Notes under the pieces: model-generated
Seen by the model: only the letters and a program-made list of their open reading frames with translations
Told to the model about the DNA's origin: nothing
Databases searched by the model: none
Made by a program: the position numbers and the translations under genes
From: Bolinopsis microptera
Taxonomy: Eukaryota > Ctenophora > Tentaculata > Lobata > Bolinopsidae
Assembly: GCF_026151205.1 (NCBI RefSeq)
Contig: NC_087074.1
Location: 9,343,726 to 9,390,225, forward strand
Length of the DNA stretch: 46,500 nucleotides
Reading direction: 5' to 3'
In this document: positions 20,297 through 32,839 of the stretch, in pieces
How the letters are laid out: each line of letters begins with the position of its first letter
Numbering within the stretch: the stretch's first letter is position 1

Positions 20297-23200
20297 CTAC
20301 AGATCTTGTAATTTCATCATAGCCAGTTTTATTCGGAAATCTTTGAGTTTGTATACAGAGTCAGTGAGCGCCAGCGCAAACTCGGTTATTATCAAGTACC
20401 GGCCGCCAATTATAAAGGGAAGTAATGCGTGTATTTGAACACGTAAGCAGCAGGAGTTACTTTCTTGCAAAAAGAAGGAGACTCTATAGGCCGGACACCC
20501 TAAAGGAGCAGATCGCAAGTCTAGATTTCTAACATTAACCGACCTATAACATGCTATCTAGTATCTAAGATTGGTAAGATTGATAAGATTGATAAGTTCC
20601 CTAATGTTCACCTATAATTCGGACAAACACTTCGTTCACAGTTTTGGGAAGTTCTGTGCTCTCCTCCGCCTCGTAGCAGGCTAGAAGACACATGGTGATG
20701 AGAGGAGTAGAGCAAGTACAGAGGATCCTAGATAATCAGATCTCAGTACGTCGCTGGAAGGAAACTAGAAGTTTCTCACAGTTCTCCGTCAGCTAATTCG
20801 CTAAGTCTACCAAAGGAAACGTATGCGTGGTGACGGGTGTAAGTTGCGAGTGTTACTGTGTTGTCATTCTCAAAGTTTACAGGGAAAAAGTTTAGCTTTA
20901 AACGAAAAGTAGCAGGAAAGCTACATTTTGTAATAAGGCACAAGTTTGTAATAAGGCTGCGGGTTTCGTTCCAGTAAAGGTACTCTAAGATATGCGGGCA
21001 ACAAATCAAAGAAGTCACAATGAAAAAAGGGTGTTGTCACAGATGAAAACTAAATGAACAAGAAATAATTCTTTATTAGGCATATGATACACTATAATTA
21101 AGCATATGATACACTATAATATTAATTAAGTGATTCGGGGTTAATTATATCGCAGTATTACCATGCTCTTCCAAATTTATTTTTCACAGATGATAGAATT
21201 TATTTGTTTTTATCACATAACGTATCATAATTATATCAAATTTTGTAATTCATTTACACAATTAGGTTGCCAAATTGGAATAATTACGGCCATGTTCGGG
21301 AAAATTTGGTAAGTATAAAGTGAGATAATTCCAATTGTTGCAACAATTATCTTATTGATGGTCATCTTCCTTATCGAACATATTTCCAAGTTAGAGCGTC
21401 AATAAACTTTCTTTTGAAAGCGTAGCACATGCAGTGTACTTTGCACACAGTTCGATGTTAATTTTAGCTAACAACTTCATATTTTAGCTAGCGTTATGGT
21501 ATTCAAAGATCATAATGTATTGTACTAGTAGCCGGTCAACACGCCATCAATGATTGTTTTCATTACTGATTACAACAACCCACTGCCTACTAAGTAGGTG
21601 TCAATCACGTGAAGATTACCACGTGATCACAGAATGATCAGCTCGATGACAGCTTTTGTTCACAATTTTAGTCAGTACGTCAGTGTTAGTGGCTAAACCT
21701 CGTCTGAGATCCGTGTTGGTTACAACAACAGTGTAGTTAACACTCAACTATCTGAGTAGCAAGCCAGACACTGTCTACTTCTAGCCAGGTGGCAACTTGG
21801 TAATCTAGTGAATGACAGTTGACGCACATTGACGCACTGTTGGCACACATCCAAAGGTATCTATTGATTACTAGCATCATTAAAGGCACGATTGACGCAC
21901 GGTTAAGGTACAAAGTCCACTTAAGACAAAGTTAATAAGCAAACCTAAACGCTCGGGTGACGTAGAGTTAGCACGAGGTTTTGACATGAACTTCAGCAAT
22001 CTCTCACTCCCTCAAGTACAGACCGATACAAAATGCCACGATACAACTCATTAGAACACAAAAATTAATTTATAAAAGTCAGGCCGTCAGATACGCTGAT
22101 CTCAGACATACCAATCAGACGTTAAGTACAACAGACATTAACTCACTTCCAAAAGAGAGCTTGGTGCTCCCAAAAGATGACCTAGAAGCCTGCTTCAGCT
22201 CTGCCCGTCTACTGGAGTGATCCACCCTGTTACCAGCAGTTGAGATATCACTCCGCCTCCTGGGAAGTGGAACTACCAGTTCCATGTTACACTCCCTCTT
22301 TAAAATCTCCACACTCCAGATGTTGATGGGCATGTTGGGGTTCACGGAGATACTCCCCGTGGAGGAGCGTCTCCTGATCTTCCTCGTTTTACTCTGTAGT
22401 GTTTGAGGAGGGCCTCTTCGTCTTTCTGGAGGTCCCATGGGACCTAATTTTCCACTGTAGTAAAGTTCTCTGGCTAAGGCAATGTTCCGAGCCATCTCAT
22501 CTTCGTTTGCTCCCATGACAGATCTCTACTATTACGGAGAAGCTAGAGATATTATGTCATATCGTGATGAAGTTTAGTGGTTTACCCAAGATCAAACCAA
22601 GAGTGAAAATATAATAGATTCTTTGTAAGACTGTAAGAAGCACAAAAATAAAACCAAAATAATTTTTTTCGAAACATATTAAGGTATAGACACTTTAAAA
22701 GTTGCATCTCTGTTACGGTTATAATTCAGATAACGTGCGAGCAGTGATCACAGGTAAGTTATGACGGCTTCATGATGATAAAATTGACAACCGCCAAAGT
22801 CCAAACATTAAGCAAATTTGATGTCTGAAATTACTGTCGGGCCTATGCAAATTACTGTCAGTTCAGCTAATTCAACTAAGGACGATATTGGCAAAGCTAG
22901 GGCTACCAAAATGAGGGGCTATTAGGTAGCTTCCTGCCTTTAGTACATAGTATAGCACGTTGTCTGAATTGTAGGGTTATAATTACCAGGGATAAAAAAT
23001 ATCAAGTTGAAAAATAAGCATAGTTTATAGTATATAGTATAGTTTATTGACTACGTTTAAGAGATCACAGCGAAACGTACAAAATATATTGCAGCCTAAA
23101 TGGGACAGGCTAAGGTGGTTATTTTTAGCATTCAGTTTCTTATTTTTAACTGTACAACACTAACCACTGTTTTTTTGATCAGCTTGACAAATTCCATGAA

Positions 23201-26200
23201 ATTAATTAAATCTATACGAAGAAAATTTTCGCCTAGGAGTTCTCTGGAACAGTCCATGTCATATCATGGCGATCAGAAAATTAGCGCCATTAAAATCAAA
23301 TTATCTCCACAGAGGATAATAGTCAAAAAATTCGATAAAAATAAGAAGTAATATGGATAGAAAAAAGGCACACCGATTCCATCTAATTTGTTGATAGCAG
23401 GCACTAAAAGCTGGATAGGACGGAACGACACTCTTAAAAATAGACAGCTATAAAAGGCTAACTGGCCTCATTTTCGTTCGTATCAGACCCGTTCAAGCTA
23501 GCCCACCTTGTCAACAGCTAGATATCACCTCATGGCTTTGGTTGTTGTCGGCCGGAATATGACAGCATTTCAAAAAATTTCCTGTTCGGTCTCAAAGTGT
23601 TTTTCAGTGCGTAAGTGTCAAGAGAAATGAAGCCGATGTGATATGTACGTTACACGAAATATACTGGCGGAAAAGGTGGCAAACGGAGGAGAAAATCTAG
23701 ATGAGACCAATTCATTAAATATCCTGTCAACTGGACTTTATGAACATTAGAAAGAAGAACTACAAATTGCCCACAACAATGTGTGAAATAAGGAACCCCT
23801 TGAAGATACCAGACACTAAAATTGGAACGAATACTTTATGTAAAGGGCAATTTGTTGCTAACATACTGATACTATCCTGTTTACATTTAACCAGTGAGAG
23901 GTGGAGAAGAACGAAGGAAGATGAGGAAGAAACTTGAAGAAAAGGTTATCCACAGTCAGGATCAGGTGGCAGGTATGCAATGACTTGAAAACTTATGGAA
24001 TCCGTAAAATTTTACTAAAGTTGTGGGGTTGGAATGCGACTTTTAATGAATGCGACTACTAGATACTACGAAGTACGGAAGTTTATTAAAATGCCTTCGG
24101 CAGGTCATCGGCTAACGAATTACGGAGACAGTAAACAATGAGCAATTAATAGATGATACTTGATGTCATTGTTCATATGTAAATGTAATTATTTGGCACA
24201 ATACGTACACCTGTACCCGTCTAATACTCATAACTTTATAAACTATAATATTCATAATATTTTTCTATAAATAGTAACCGGCGAGCACATAACTTAGGTT
24301 ATAATTATATATAAGTTTAACAAATGCAATGGGATTGTTTTTAATAATATAATGCTTCCATAACGATAGAGCAGACTAAGTTTATCTTTATATTATACAG
24401 GGGGGGGGGGGGGGGGGGTGGGGGGCAAAAGTCAGCGTGCAAACGTTGGGTCTTATACCTCCGCCGTGTTTTATATTTGAGAGTTGTTGCTTTGCAGATG
24501 GCATACTGTACCTACTTGTTCGAGAATTCCGTCGCCAAAATTTGAAAATTCGAATATTTTAGACCACGACCATTCAATATTAAAACACCTATATTGTTCT
24601 CTCTGAACATGCTGGACGCTTAATCAGAGACGGTAGATTATTAAATGCTGCATCTGATATGTATTTATTATTTTCATTTTACTGGTTATTAATAAACTCA
24701 CCGATAAGGGATCCGGTCCGTGAACCTAGCGACTTCTTGCGGTGTATGGAAGAGCGTGAGGGCTGCTGAGCGGATACAAGGGACTGTCGCCTGATCCCTT
24801 GAGACAGCCTCCTCGCATGCCTGATGGGGTGAGTGTAGTTTTAGTGACTTTCTGTTAAAAATCATAATTATAGATTGAGAATTGAGGCTAATTCTTATGG
24901 CGATCGCCGGATTCATTAAGTAAAAGTCTAGATAAGATCTAGATAAGTCTAGATAAGATCATCATCAAACACACCTGCACATCTAGAGATAAATGAGTAA
25001 GTAAAATAAAGAGTTCCACAAAAATCTACAAGTAGGAGATAATCTAAGCTAAAGGTACAAGGAGGTTGACAGCCAAATTATTGAGATATACTGCGAATAA
25101 ATTCTTAAATACCGTTGAAATTTTAAGGCTTAAATAGGATGCATTGACAGACAGAACCGACTTTACACACATTCAACTACTTCCTTAAACCATGGAAATC
25201 TATCAACACACATTACAATATTTTAACACATTTTCACTTATGAAATTTAAGTTCATACCCCGAGTCAACTACAATGGTGATATAGTGCCTATTCTAAGGA
25301 ACTTACCGAGATCCAATCACCTCCAAGCTAGAGAGGAGTTTCAGAGTACTGTTTTCTTTGAAGTCCTCGTAATCTCCACTGGAAAAGGTCACGTGTTAGT
25401 TCTAACTGATACTAGCAATGAGATTACTTCAAACTGTGATAAACATAAAATGATCTTGTTCGCCGGATATTACGGAAAAGACATTTTCATCTATTTTAAG
25501 TATTTTCCGCTCTTCTCAGTGCTGAGATTTTCAAAAACAGTGATTCATAATTGCCTAATTAGAATTGGCTATTAAATGACTGATCGATTGGGCACGGTAT
25601 CTAATCATCAATCATCTTCAATGCAAACCTCTGTTATTATGAGACAAGTTTAATCAAGCAAAACGGACAAGCCTAGCTCTAATAATTATAAATAAAATAT
25701 TGGCATAACCGTCTGTAAATGCCTAATGATGCTGACGTTTTCATGGTCACACCAACATGCTTATATCGCACTCACTTATGACGTTTGTAACTCACTTCGG
25801 TGATAAACAAGACATGAAGACAGCGCAAGAAAAAAAGTCAGCTCTTACTGTTTCCAATGTGCTCCTCTTACTTTCAAATGTTAGCGCAAGATGTGGTTAA
25901 TTTTGTGGCCAATGCGACCATCTTGTGATGTCAGCGCAATTTAAGCACAAATTAAGAGGAATCTGTACTCGAAATGATTAGCTTATGTATGAGACTTACT
26001 TTAGGAGAGAGTTAAGATTATTAGCTAGTACATAATTGATTCGAAACAGTCACATAGCAATTACATAGGATTGATATGTTCATTTCCGCTTTTAAATTCG
26101 GTATGCTATCTATCACTGTAGTATTCGAACAATGATCAAACTATGATATCTAACAGAGACTTGATAGTTGATCAGGGAAATTAACTCGGATTAACAGATG

Positions 26201-26534
26201 GCTAAGCACTAGGTAATCAGAAGTAATCACTAGGTAATCAGAGGTAATCACTAGGTAATCAGAGGTAATCACTAGGTAATCAGAGGTTATCACTAGGTAA
26301 TCACCTTCTGACTCTGTTTTTAGAAAGCCTACTCCTCTTCTCTATCAGATCCAGAGCCCTCTTATCAGCATCATCGAACAAGATCCTAGTCAGAGTTTTC
26401 TGCGTGTCCACCATCTTGTTATTCTTCAGCTCACTATTATTTTTGCCCTCACTGGAGGTGTTGCTCAGCTGACGTATAGGCACGCTCCTCACCTTCCGGA
26501 TTGGTCGCTTCTTGTTCAGGCGATTACTGGACAT
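20297..26534 (-). CDS. six-exon gene of unknown function (426 codons)
   Basis: I do not recognise the family. Exons on minus: 26534-26305 (ATG start), 24851-24702, 22523-22147, 20984-20780, 20727-20612, 20499-20297 (TAG stop). Each has GT-AG borders and all phases agree, giving 426 amino acids. Residues 1 to about 245 are hydrophilic and rich in Arg, Lys and Ser (MSSNRLNKKRPIRKVRSVP; GPMGPPERRRGPP), so probably cytoplasmic or disordered. A more structured part follows, with a Cys-rich hydrophobic segment (ILCTCSTPLITMCLLAC) and another near the C-terminus (LLPFIIGGRYLIITEFALAL) that could span a membrane. The acceptor of exon 3 is the weakest. A GTAGTA donor overlaps the TAG, so the last exon might instead splice onward. 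Exon 24702-24851 has a weak class-V-aminotransferase-like look (TLFHTPQEVARF), which I do not trust. Confidence 0.55.
21064..21122. repeat. two-copy 22-bp direct repeat
   Basis: GCATATGATACACTATAATTA occurs twice in tandem in the intron between exons 20780-20984 and 22147-22523. Confidence 0.8.
24400..24425. repeat. long G run (19 G, T, 6 G)
   Basis: A G tract interrupted once by T, within an intron of the unknown minus-strand gene. A candidate G-quadruplex or slippage-prone tract. Confidence 0.9.
25192..25575 (+). CDS. hypothetical 127-codon single-exon ORF
   Basis: The ATG at 25192 has a good context (AAACCATGG) and 127 codons follow, unusually long for this AT-rich intron. The product (MEIYQHTLQYFNTF...) includes VFFEVLVISTGKGHVLVLTD and an aromatic-rich hydrophobic C-terminus (FIYFKYFPLFSVLRF). 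It resembles no family I know. It lies in the first intron of the minus-strand gene at 20297-26534, on the opposite strand. It may be a chance open frame. Confidence 0.25.
   Translation: MEIYQHTLQYFNTFSLMKFKFIPRVNYNGDIVPILRNLPRSNHLQAREEFQSTVFFEVLVISTGKGHVLVLTDTSNEITSNCDKHKMILFAGYYGKDIFIYFKYFPLFSVLRFSKTVIHNCLIRIGY
26205..26304. repeat. 21-bp tandem repeat touching a splice donor
   Basis: About 4.5 copies of a unit containing AATCACTAGGTAATCAGAGG. The right end forms the donor of exon 26305-26534 on the minus strand (AGAAG|GTGATTACC), so every unit carries a similar GTGATTACC sequence. Confidence 0.85.
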
Positions 26535-26754
26535 GTTGTTGCCTGCTGGCGGCTCTCAGTGAGTTGTGATGTGTTGATATTATCAAGGAGCAGTATATTA
26601 TGTGAGATCGTGTGTGTCTGTGTGTGTGGTTGAAAGATGACCTATAAAATCGAATTATCGGAGGAAGATGTGTGTATGAGCGATGAGCTAAATATAACTC
26701 TACAGACTGCAGTACACACGAAGATAAACTGTATATTAGTAGCAAAGATGTCAA

Positions 26755-28240
26755 AAAAATGGGAATTTATATTTAATACTACCAGTTATCATGGTAATTG
26801 GGAAAATTAGTCGGAATTCGTTATTGTAATATGAAAAAATTTACTGTCATGTAAATCATGTGGAACTAAGTGTGAAGGAAACCTTATAAATTGAGAAAAT
26901 CTCTGTAGCTTCCGTTGGTTTCGCCTGTAATAATTAAAACTCAGACATTTCATTGGCTGTGTTAAGTGTCCATGAAAATACAAGGCAAGATGAACAATAA
27001 TTCATCGCTGCAATTGCGACAACAAATCTATGAATCAAGTTATGAGCATTAAAAATAAAACTCGTACAAAACTGCAAGGAGTCCATCAAGATTCAAGTGC
27101 CTGCATTTCCTGCTTCAAAAACTAAAATTCACGTAAAAAAACATGATAGCAGCCGTAAAAACTTCAACAGTTTTTCAAATCTCTATAAGTCTATAGGTAC
27201 CATGTAGTACCACGGTCATGACTACCAAATACCAATCAGAGTTGAACAATTCAAATATGTTGATTTGTTTAGTACAATGAGGATTTAGGAGAAACCTGGT
27301 ATCCTATCTTTCCATCTTTCCATATAACGAACAAAATATGCGTGTAATTCCTGACTAAAGAATAAATCGTTTTTGTAAATTAAGATTCTTGGAGAACCGA
27401 GAAGCCGCCATTTTGTTTTATTTGACCACACCAATTGTTCAACTGTTCATTGTCTTTGCATATGTGACTTATGGTCATATCATATTATTAATTAGAATGA
27501 TATGATGGTCATGTGGCTAACAAACATACTTAACATGTGACTAACAAAGACACTTAATTTACTATACTACTTTAATGGAGTTATTAGTGCACATTTTTAT
27601 GAAAAGTGAGTCTGAAAGGTTTGAATCGAAAGGATTGTAAATCAGCATATTTTTGAGACACGTGACTTTGGAATTTTATTGTTCAAAAGTAAAAGCCGAT
27701 TAGTTAATACTATAAAAAGTGGTTAACCCCCAGTATCCAGATTTAAAGTATTTACCAGTATGATTATCATTAATTCTCTACCACAGATCCACAAAACCAT
27801 GGAGCGTGTCCAATAAAGACAACAAATATTAACTGCAAACTGTCGTCTCAGATCGTTGACAATACGAAGTAGACTTTTGTAAGTTAGCAGTATAAATAAG
27901 GCTAACTGGGAGATTATCTCGGGTAATTATGATAAAAATGGTAACACTCAGTACCAACTTACTTTGGCATGATTGAGCAAATTCTTAACTCTAACGAGGG
28001 ACAAATATGTCAAACTGTCATTCAATGAGCCAAGTTGTAAGTTAAGCACTGTAATAAAAACGTGCAATCGCTACAGATACTTGTAATGAAAACGTGCAAT
28101 CGCTATAGATACTTGAATAAACGTCATCAACTTTCGCTGAATGTTTACAGTAATAACTGTTGAGTATCTATTGAAGAAGGTGATAAACAACGAAGAATGC
28201 TTTGACTATGATTATAAATTCCAACTTTATACACATCAAC
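26755..28240. other. intergenic, no gene seen
   Basis: AT-rich sequence with a two-copy 32-bp repeat at 28051-28115 (AACGTGCAATCGCTA-AGATACTTG). I see no exon, RNA gene or transposon. Confidence 0.5.
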
Positions 28241-28244
28241 TCTG

Positions 28245-28405
28245 TAGCACGATTATCGGCTTTATAGCAAGAATATATTAGATTTATAGCAAGATTATCG
28301 GCTTTATAGCAAGGATATATTAGACTTATAGCAAGATTATCGGCTTTATAGTAACCGATATATTAGATTTATAGCAAGAATATCAGCCTTAGAGCAAGAA
28401 TATCA
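28245..28405. repeat. tandem repeat, about 37-bp unit
   Basis: Repeated blocks of TTATAGCAAGATTATCGGCT alternating with AAGGATATATTAGA-TTATAG, with degenerate last copies. Confidence 0.8.
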
Positions 28406-28800
28406 ACTACAGGAGGTTTCAAAAGTTCGCCAAACCTTAGAACTGATATAACTTTTTATAGAATCAAGTTTAGACAAATGGATAAAAAGTCATTAAAAAA
28501 ATTAAATTTTCTTGCAAGATAGAAATATAGAAAGATCTGGAGTTACTATACAGTATGCAGATGCTATATGACAAGAAATGGGACTACGGTTAAGTTCATG
28601 ATATGGAAAACAATCGATACTTGAATTCCAACAGGGAGCAACAACAACTGTTAATACTTATTCAAATTTCCATCACATATTCACGAATAAAGCATACAAA
28701 CTTCACAATTCACAAAGTGCCAGGTAAAATTAGCTTAATATGTTCAGTCAGGCATGCCGGAACGGACACAGTTCCCACAATACCACAACATATCCAGTAC

Positions 28801-29014
28801 AGCACGTGCACAATGCACACAAAGTGCACCTCCAGGCTCCAGTGCACGTGCACAATGCACACACAGTGCACCTCCAGGCTCCAGTGCACGTGCACAATGC
28901 ACACAAAGTGCACCTCCAGGCTCGCGTGCACGTGCACAATGCACACACAGTGCACCTCCAGGCTCCAGTGCACGTGCACAATGCACACACAGTGCACCTC
29001 CAGGCTCCAGTGCA
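28801..29014. repeat. 42-bp minisatellite, five copies, GC-rich
   Basis: Five copies of a 42-bp unit starting GTGCACGTGCACAATGCACA and ending CCTCCAGGCTCCA. Copies alternate between ACAAAGTG and ACACAGTG variants (1-2-1-2-2). Because 42 is a multiple of three and no frame contains a stop, all six frames are open across it, which produces false open frames of 80-140 codons. Each unit contains the palindrome GTGCACGTGCAC with a CACGTG core. Confidence 0.92.
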
Positions 29015-29099
29015 CTTACACGTAACACGATGATTAACATAACAGTAGTAATCATGCGAGAGAGTGGTGATGGGGTAGCGCCCTGTTATAGTGGTATCT

Positions 29100-30255
29100 G
29101 TATGTCACTGGAATCTGTCAAGTTCCACGATTAAGTTACACCTCGTACATATACTCAGGGAGATATAATTGATATGTTTCCACTGGACGGATGCTGTGTT
29201 AGATGGATGCGGTGTTCATGTCGTGCTTCGCGCTGCGGTACTGAAGGGTACTTGGCACAGGGCCAAGCGATAACTTTCCTTATCTGTTCATTTATTAAAC
29301 GGCCAACTATTGTAGACTTGTGGTATTATAATGCTATAATTCGTGAGGCTTTTGGATGTTTTATCATGCACAAAAATTGCTGATACTCAATTCGCAAAAA
29401 GTACAAACAAATTTGGAGTAGCACAAATTTTGCTATATATTAGCTATATAATTGCTATATATTAGAGTCTCGCATGATTTAACCTCTGGGTGTCAACTCC
29501 CAGTTGTAGTGACAACATCTGTTTCACTAGTTCAACAAATATTAGAGTCTCAGTGTCGTGCATATTTTTGGGTGTGATGATGTTTATGTTACGAAGTAAA
29601 TCACAGGGATATTCATTGGTCTAGGCTTTTTTAAATTATCAAAACACTTGTCAGTTGTCCGTAAATGTGTTCGTGATTTTGGCTCAAAGCTGGTGTTAGT
29701 CATTGAGATAACGTATAGTGCAGATCTAATTGTGATTTAGAATGTACAGGGTTTTGAAAAATCAAAAAGCTGCTAGAAAAACTAGTAATTAATGAAAAAT
29801 TGCGCTTTTACAAGTTAACAGAGTGGAGGACGTGGACAGATATTTTTAACAACATACGTTAGTTTAAAATCCTTTTTGTTTAATAAACGTCTCACCTCAT
29901 GATTTGATTTGAATTGTCGTTAACATTAGAGACCTTGGTATCCATCTGGAACGAAAATCTTAGCAAGATACTAAGACTTGAGAGTTGTGAATTTATAATA
30001 CTACTGGAAAATTACTCTAAACAAGGAGTCAACGGTCATTGCAAAAATTATCATCTAGTTTTAAATACTGAGCTGACGGCGGGAACAAGCCTTCAAAACT
30101 GAAACAAAAGTCATGTCAAGCACACACAGGATAGAAACAGTGGATACCATCGAACAAATAGTAAATAGATAACCACAACCACTAATAAGATTCAACCATT
30201 AGCATGTTCATTCTTCATTCTTCAAGCTTAACATAAAATGTGAACAACATTGTTG
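29100..30255. other. intergenic or intronic sequence without recognised gene
   Basis: Two modest open frames on plus (29174-29383, 29914-30102) lack family resemblance or splice support. The minus-strand unknown gene (30261-32833) probably continues into this stretch, but I could not find a phase-compatible exon. Confidence 0.4.
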
Positions 30256-30260
30256 AATAC

Positions 30261-32833
30261 CTGTCAGAAAATATCGGACACTTTGCTTTCCTAATCGGTG
30301 CTTGGCAATGAAATAAACATTCCTAGTACCGACCGCCAGAAATAATAATGATGGGGCTGAAAGTGTTGAGGGACTGGATATAAAACGTGATGGCAATTTC
30401 ACGGAAAGTCAGAGGTGTCGAAGTGCAAATAATAAGTAGACTTTTTGACCGGTTATACTTATAATCATGGAACATGGCTTGAAGTTCAAGATAAATGTAA
30501 AATGTTTGCAGTTACAATTCCAACGTGGTCAGTAGTGCAGATTTTCAGAAACGTTTTGATAAGCATTTAGTTACTGATTTTATAGCTGTTCTCGGCTGGC
30601 GCCTGCCTTTTCGTAAGCATGATTTTCACAGTTATTGATATGAATATAAACAGATTACTTATCCAACTCTGGCGTCGGCGGGTGGAGAGAAAACTGTTCC
30701 GGGTCGTTGCTTTTAAATTTAATAATCATAGATGCTCCCATTCAATTAACAACTTATACCGCTGTCAGACCCACACAGCAGTCCGTGAGTAGTTTCGTCA
30801 TCCACTTCAAGGTCATAGTTTTAAGTCTCAACTGTTAAAACCCAATAATTTTAACTTGAAGGTGATCATCGTATCAAAATAACGATATGACCATTTTCAG
30901 GCGTAGCCCTGTATTACGGTGTTCCAAATTTAGTAAGGGCGATGTTCAAATATTCATAATTCAACAGTCAGCACAGTACTTGTAATGAGGATCCTCAGTT
31001 CACAGAAGTTAACCTGTCACATTTTAGGACTAAGAACCTGATACTGCTGAAATAAGCTTTTGCCTTGAACTCATTGCACTACTTTTAAGCATGATATCTT
31101 GAGTTCTTTAGAGCACAATAACGCGAGTCACTGAGTGTGACCGGTAATCGCACTATATAGTGCGGGAATCGTGTGACCAACACAGTCTATCTCCAAGGCT
31201 CTTAAACAAGTCTATTATATTTACCTAACCGGTTCTCTCGCAGGTTGAAATAACATGACCATATTTGGTAAATAGAGCATTGAGCTGGGCTCGCCCACAT
31301 CCGTTTGGCAAAAAGCAAGATTATTATATGAGGTTCTGTACTGAGGACAATAATATCGCCGATCCAGGACAATTCTATCATATTTATGACGATGGTAAAT
31401 ATTTTAAATAAGTATCTTACAATTCGTAGATAATATGTGAGCAATTTTTGAGTGTTTTATGATATCTTTCTTTGGAGTAAATGTGTCTGTCAACAGCTTT
31501 CTTCTTACGCCATCTCCCAGTGTAAATAGTTTCTACAGAGGAGGCTCGGGATCGATCAACAAGTGTAAAATTCCATCTAGAAATATAAACATTCATTTGT
31601 AAACAATGGTGTTTTGAACTATTTCGGGAGTTCAAATTAAAAGATACAGCATAGCCGACATACTTGCAGCTGGTTGGTGATGATCTTAAATCCAATACTT
31701 TCACATTGATTTGAGAATCTTAAGATTGCACAGTTCGATATCGAGGCATAATCTCAAATCTTATCAACAAAATGCAAAAATATTAGTAGTGCTACTTCAT
31801 ATCAGCAAACATAACTTTCAAATTGATTCAACTTAAGTTTGGAATGGAATCGTGGATCAAGTTTCAACGAAATGCCGATATACAACAGAGTGCTGGTCGT
31901 AGAACTTTGATCAAGGTTCCTCGACAGGACTCATAAGAATTTAGTCTATAAACTGCTAGTCTCCTCCAGCAGAATTGACAGGGTCATATCTTAAAACAAA
32001 TAGTTAAGTCATGAGTCGAGAAGTGCTCACTTGGTGATTATTGACCTCGACAAAATAACGCAACAATCTGTCAAGGCGTTATTTTTAAATAATGTTATTT
32101 ATAAACGAACAGCTGGGTAAAAAATCTGGCAGTAATATGTTTTTAAATAATGTTATTTATAAACATTAAACAAACAGGGTCAAAATATTTAAGGTCTCAC
32201 CAGTGAAGGTAACAGCAGTATTCTGTTCTCATGGCAAATTCGTCATCATCGGAATCAACGTCCGCATCGGAACCAGCGTCCTCCTCTTTCACTTGACCGA
32301 AATCGTAGTTACTGAAATACATAGTTTTATCTACCAAATTATACTTGTAGGTTTATAACCAAGACGCGCGTCGAGTTGGACGTGTTCTAATATCTGAAAC
32401 AAATATTTTACGAGTATCACCCGTTAAAATTATACCGCCAGCAAAAATGCTCTGTTCCAATCAGCTTGATTTTACCGGCTAACCTGAGAATTATCAGCAA
32501 ATTACCTGTAATTCTCTTCAGCTATCCATCCAGCATCAACCAAATACTCCCTCCATATAGTTGCCCAATTTCGGCGAAACATCACAAAAATGTGTAAAAT
32601 GATGAAATACCAAATTCCGTGCACAACAAAATCACAAAATATCTGACTCCAATTTAAAAATACTGCAAACCTGAGACGCCCGTAACCGTTGGAGAAGGAC
32701 GAATTAGTGCTGTCCTGGCCGATGATTCTAGCGGCGGAGGAGAACAAACGTGCAAGAGGAGCTCTGACATCCCGGTCAACAGTCTCCCGGAGCCGGTCCA
32801 TCTCTTCTCCCAGCAGGCTGGTATCTTGACAGT
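30261..32833 (-). CDS. partial multi-exon gene of unknown function, five exons found
   Basis: I do not recognise the family. Minus-strand exons: 32833-32671, 32311-32201, 31669-31421, 31340-31225, 30356-30261. All have GT-AG borders and each phase fits the next, giving about 245 open codons. The first begins CQDTSLLGEEMDRLRETVDR, a charged, probably helical stretch. The second contains an acidic run (EEDAGSDADVDSDDDEFAM) resembling a casein-kinase-type acidic linker, then Cys-rich YCCYLHCCKY. Later exons are basic (TGRWRKKKAVDRHIYSKERY) and partly hydrophobic (PSLLFLAVGTRNVYFIAKH). The start and stop are not found. The acceptors at 31669 and 30356 are the weakest. Intron 32312-32670 holds a fragment shared with the giant transposon core. 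Confidence 0.45.
32093..32175. repeat. two-copy direct repeat
   Basis: TTTTTAAATAATGTTATTTATAAAC occurs at about 32082 and again at about 32140, each followed by an ACAGG/ACAGC-like segment. Confidence 0.75.
32368..32430. repeat. dispersed fragment of the giant transposon core
   Basis: CGAGTTGGAC followed by GAAACAAATATTTTACGAGT and ATCACCCGTTA matches the reverse complement of about 11265-11320 and is related to 10395-10440. It lies in an intron of the unknown minus-strand gene, so this family has moved more than once in this window. Confidence 0.7.
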
Positions 32834-32839
32834 CTGGAC

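Noticed and set aside
24702-24851. Class V aminotransferase exon
   Set aside because: Only a short TLFHTPQEVARF resemblance; no PLP lysine or other core motif in the linked exons.
28603-29134. Several 80-140-codon open frames in all six frames
   Set aside because: They are produced by the stop-free 42-bp minisatellite.
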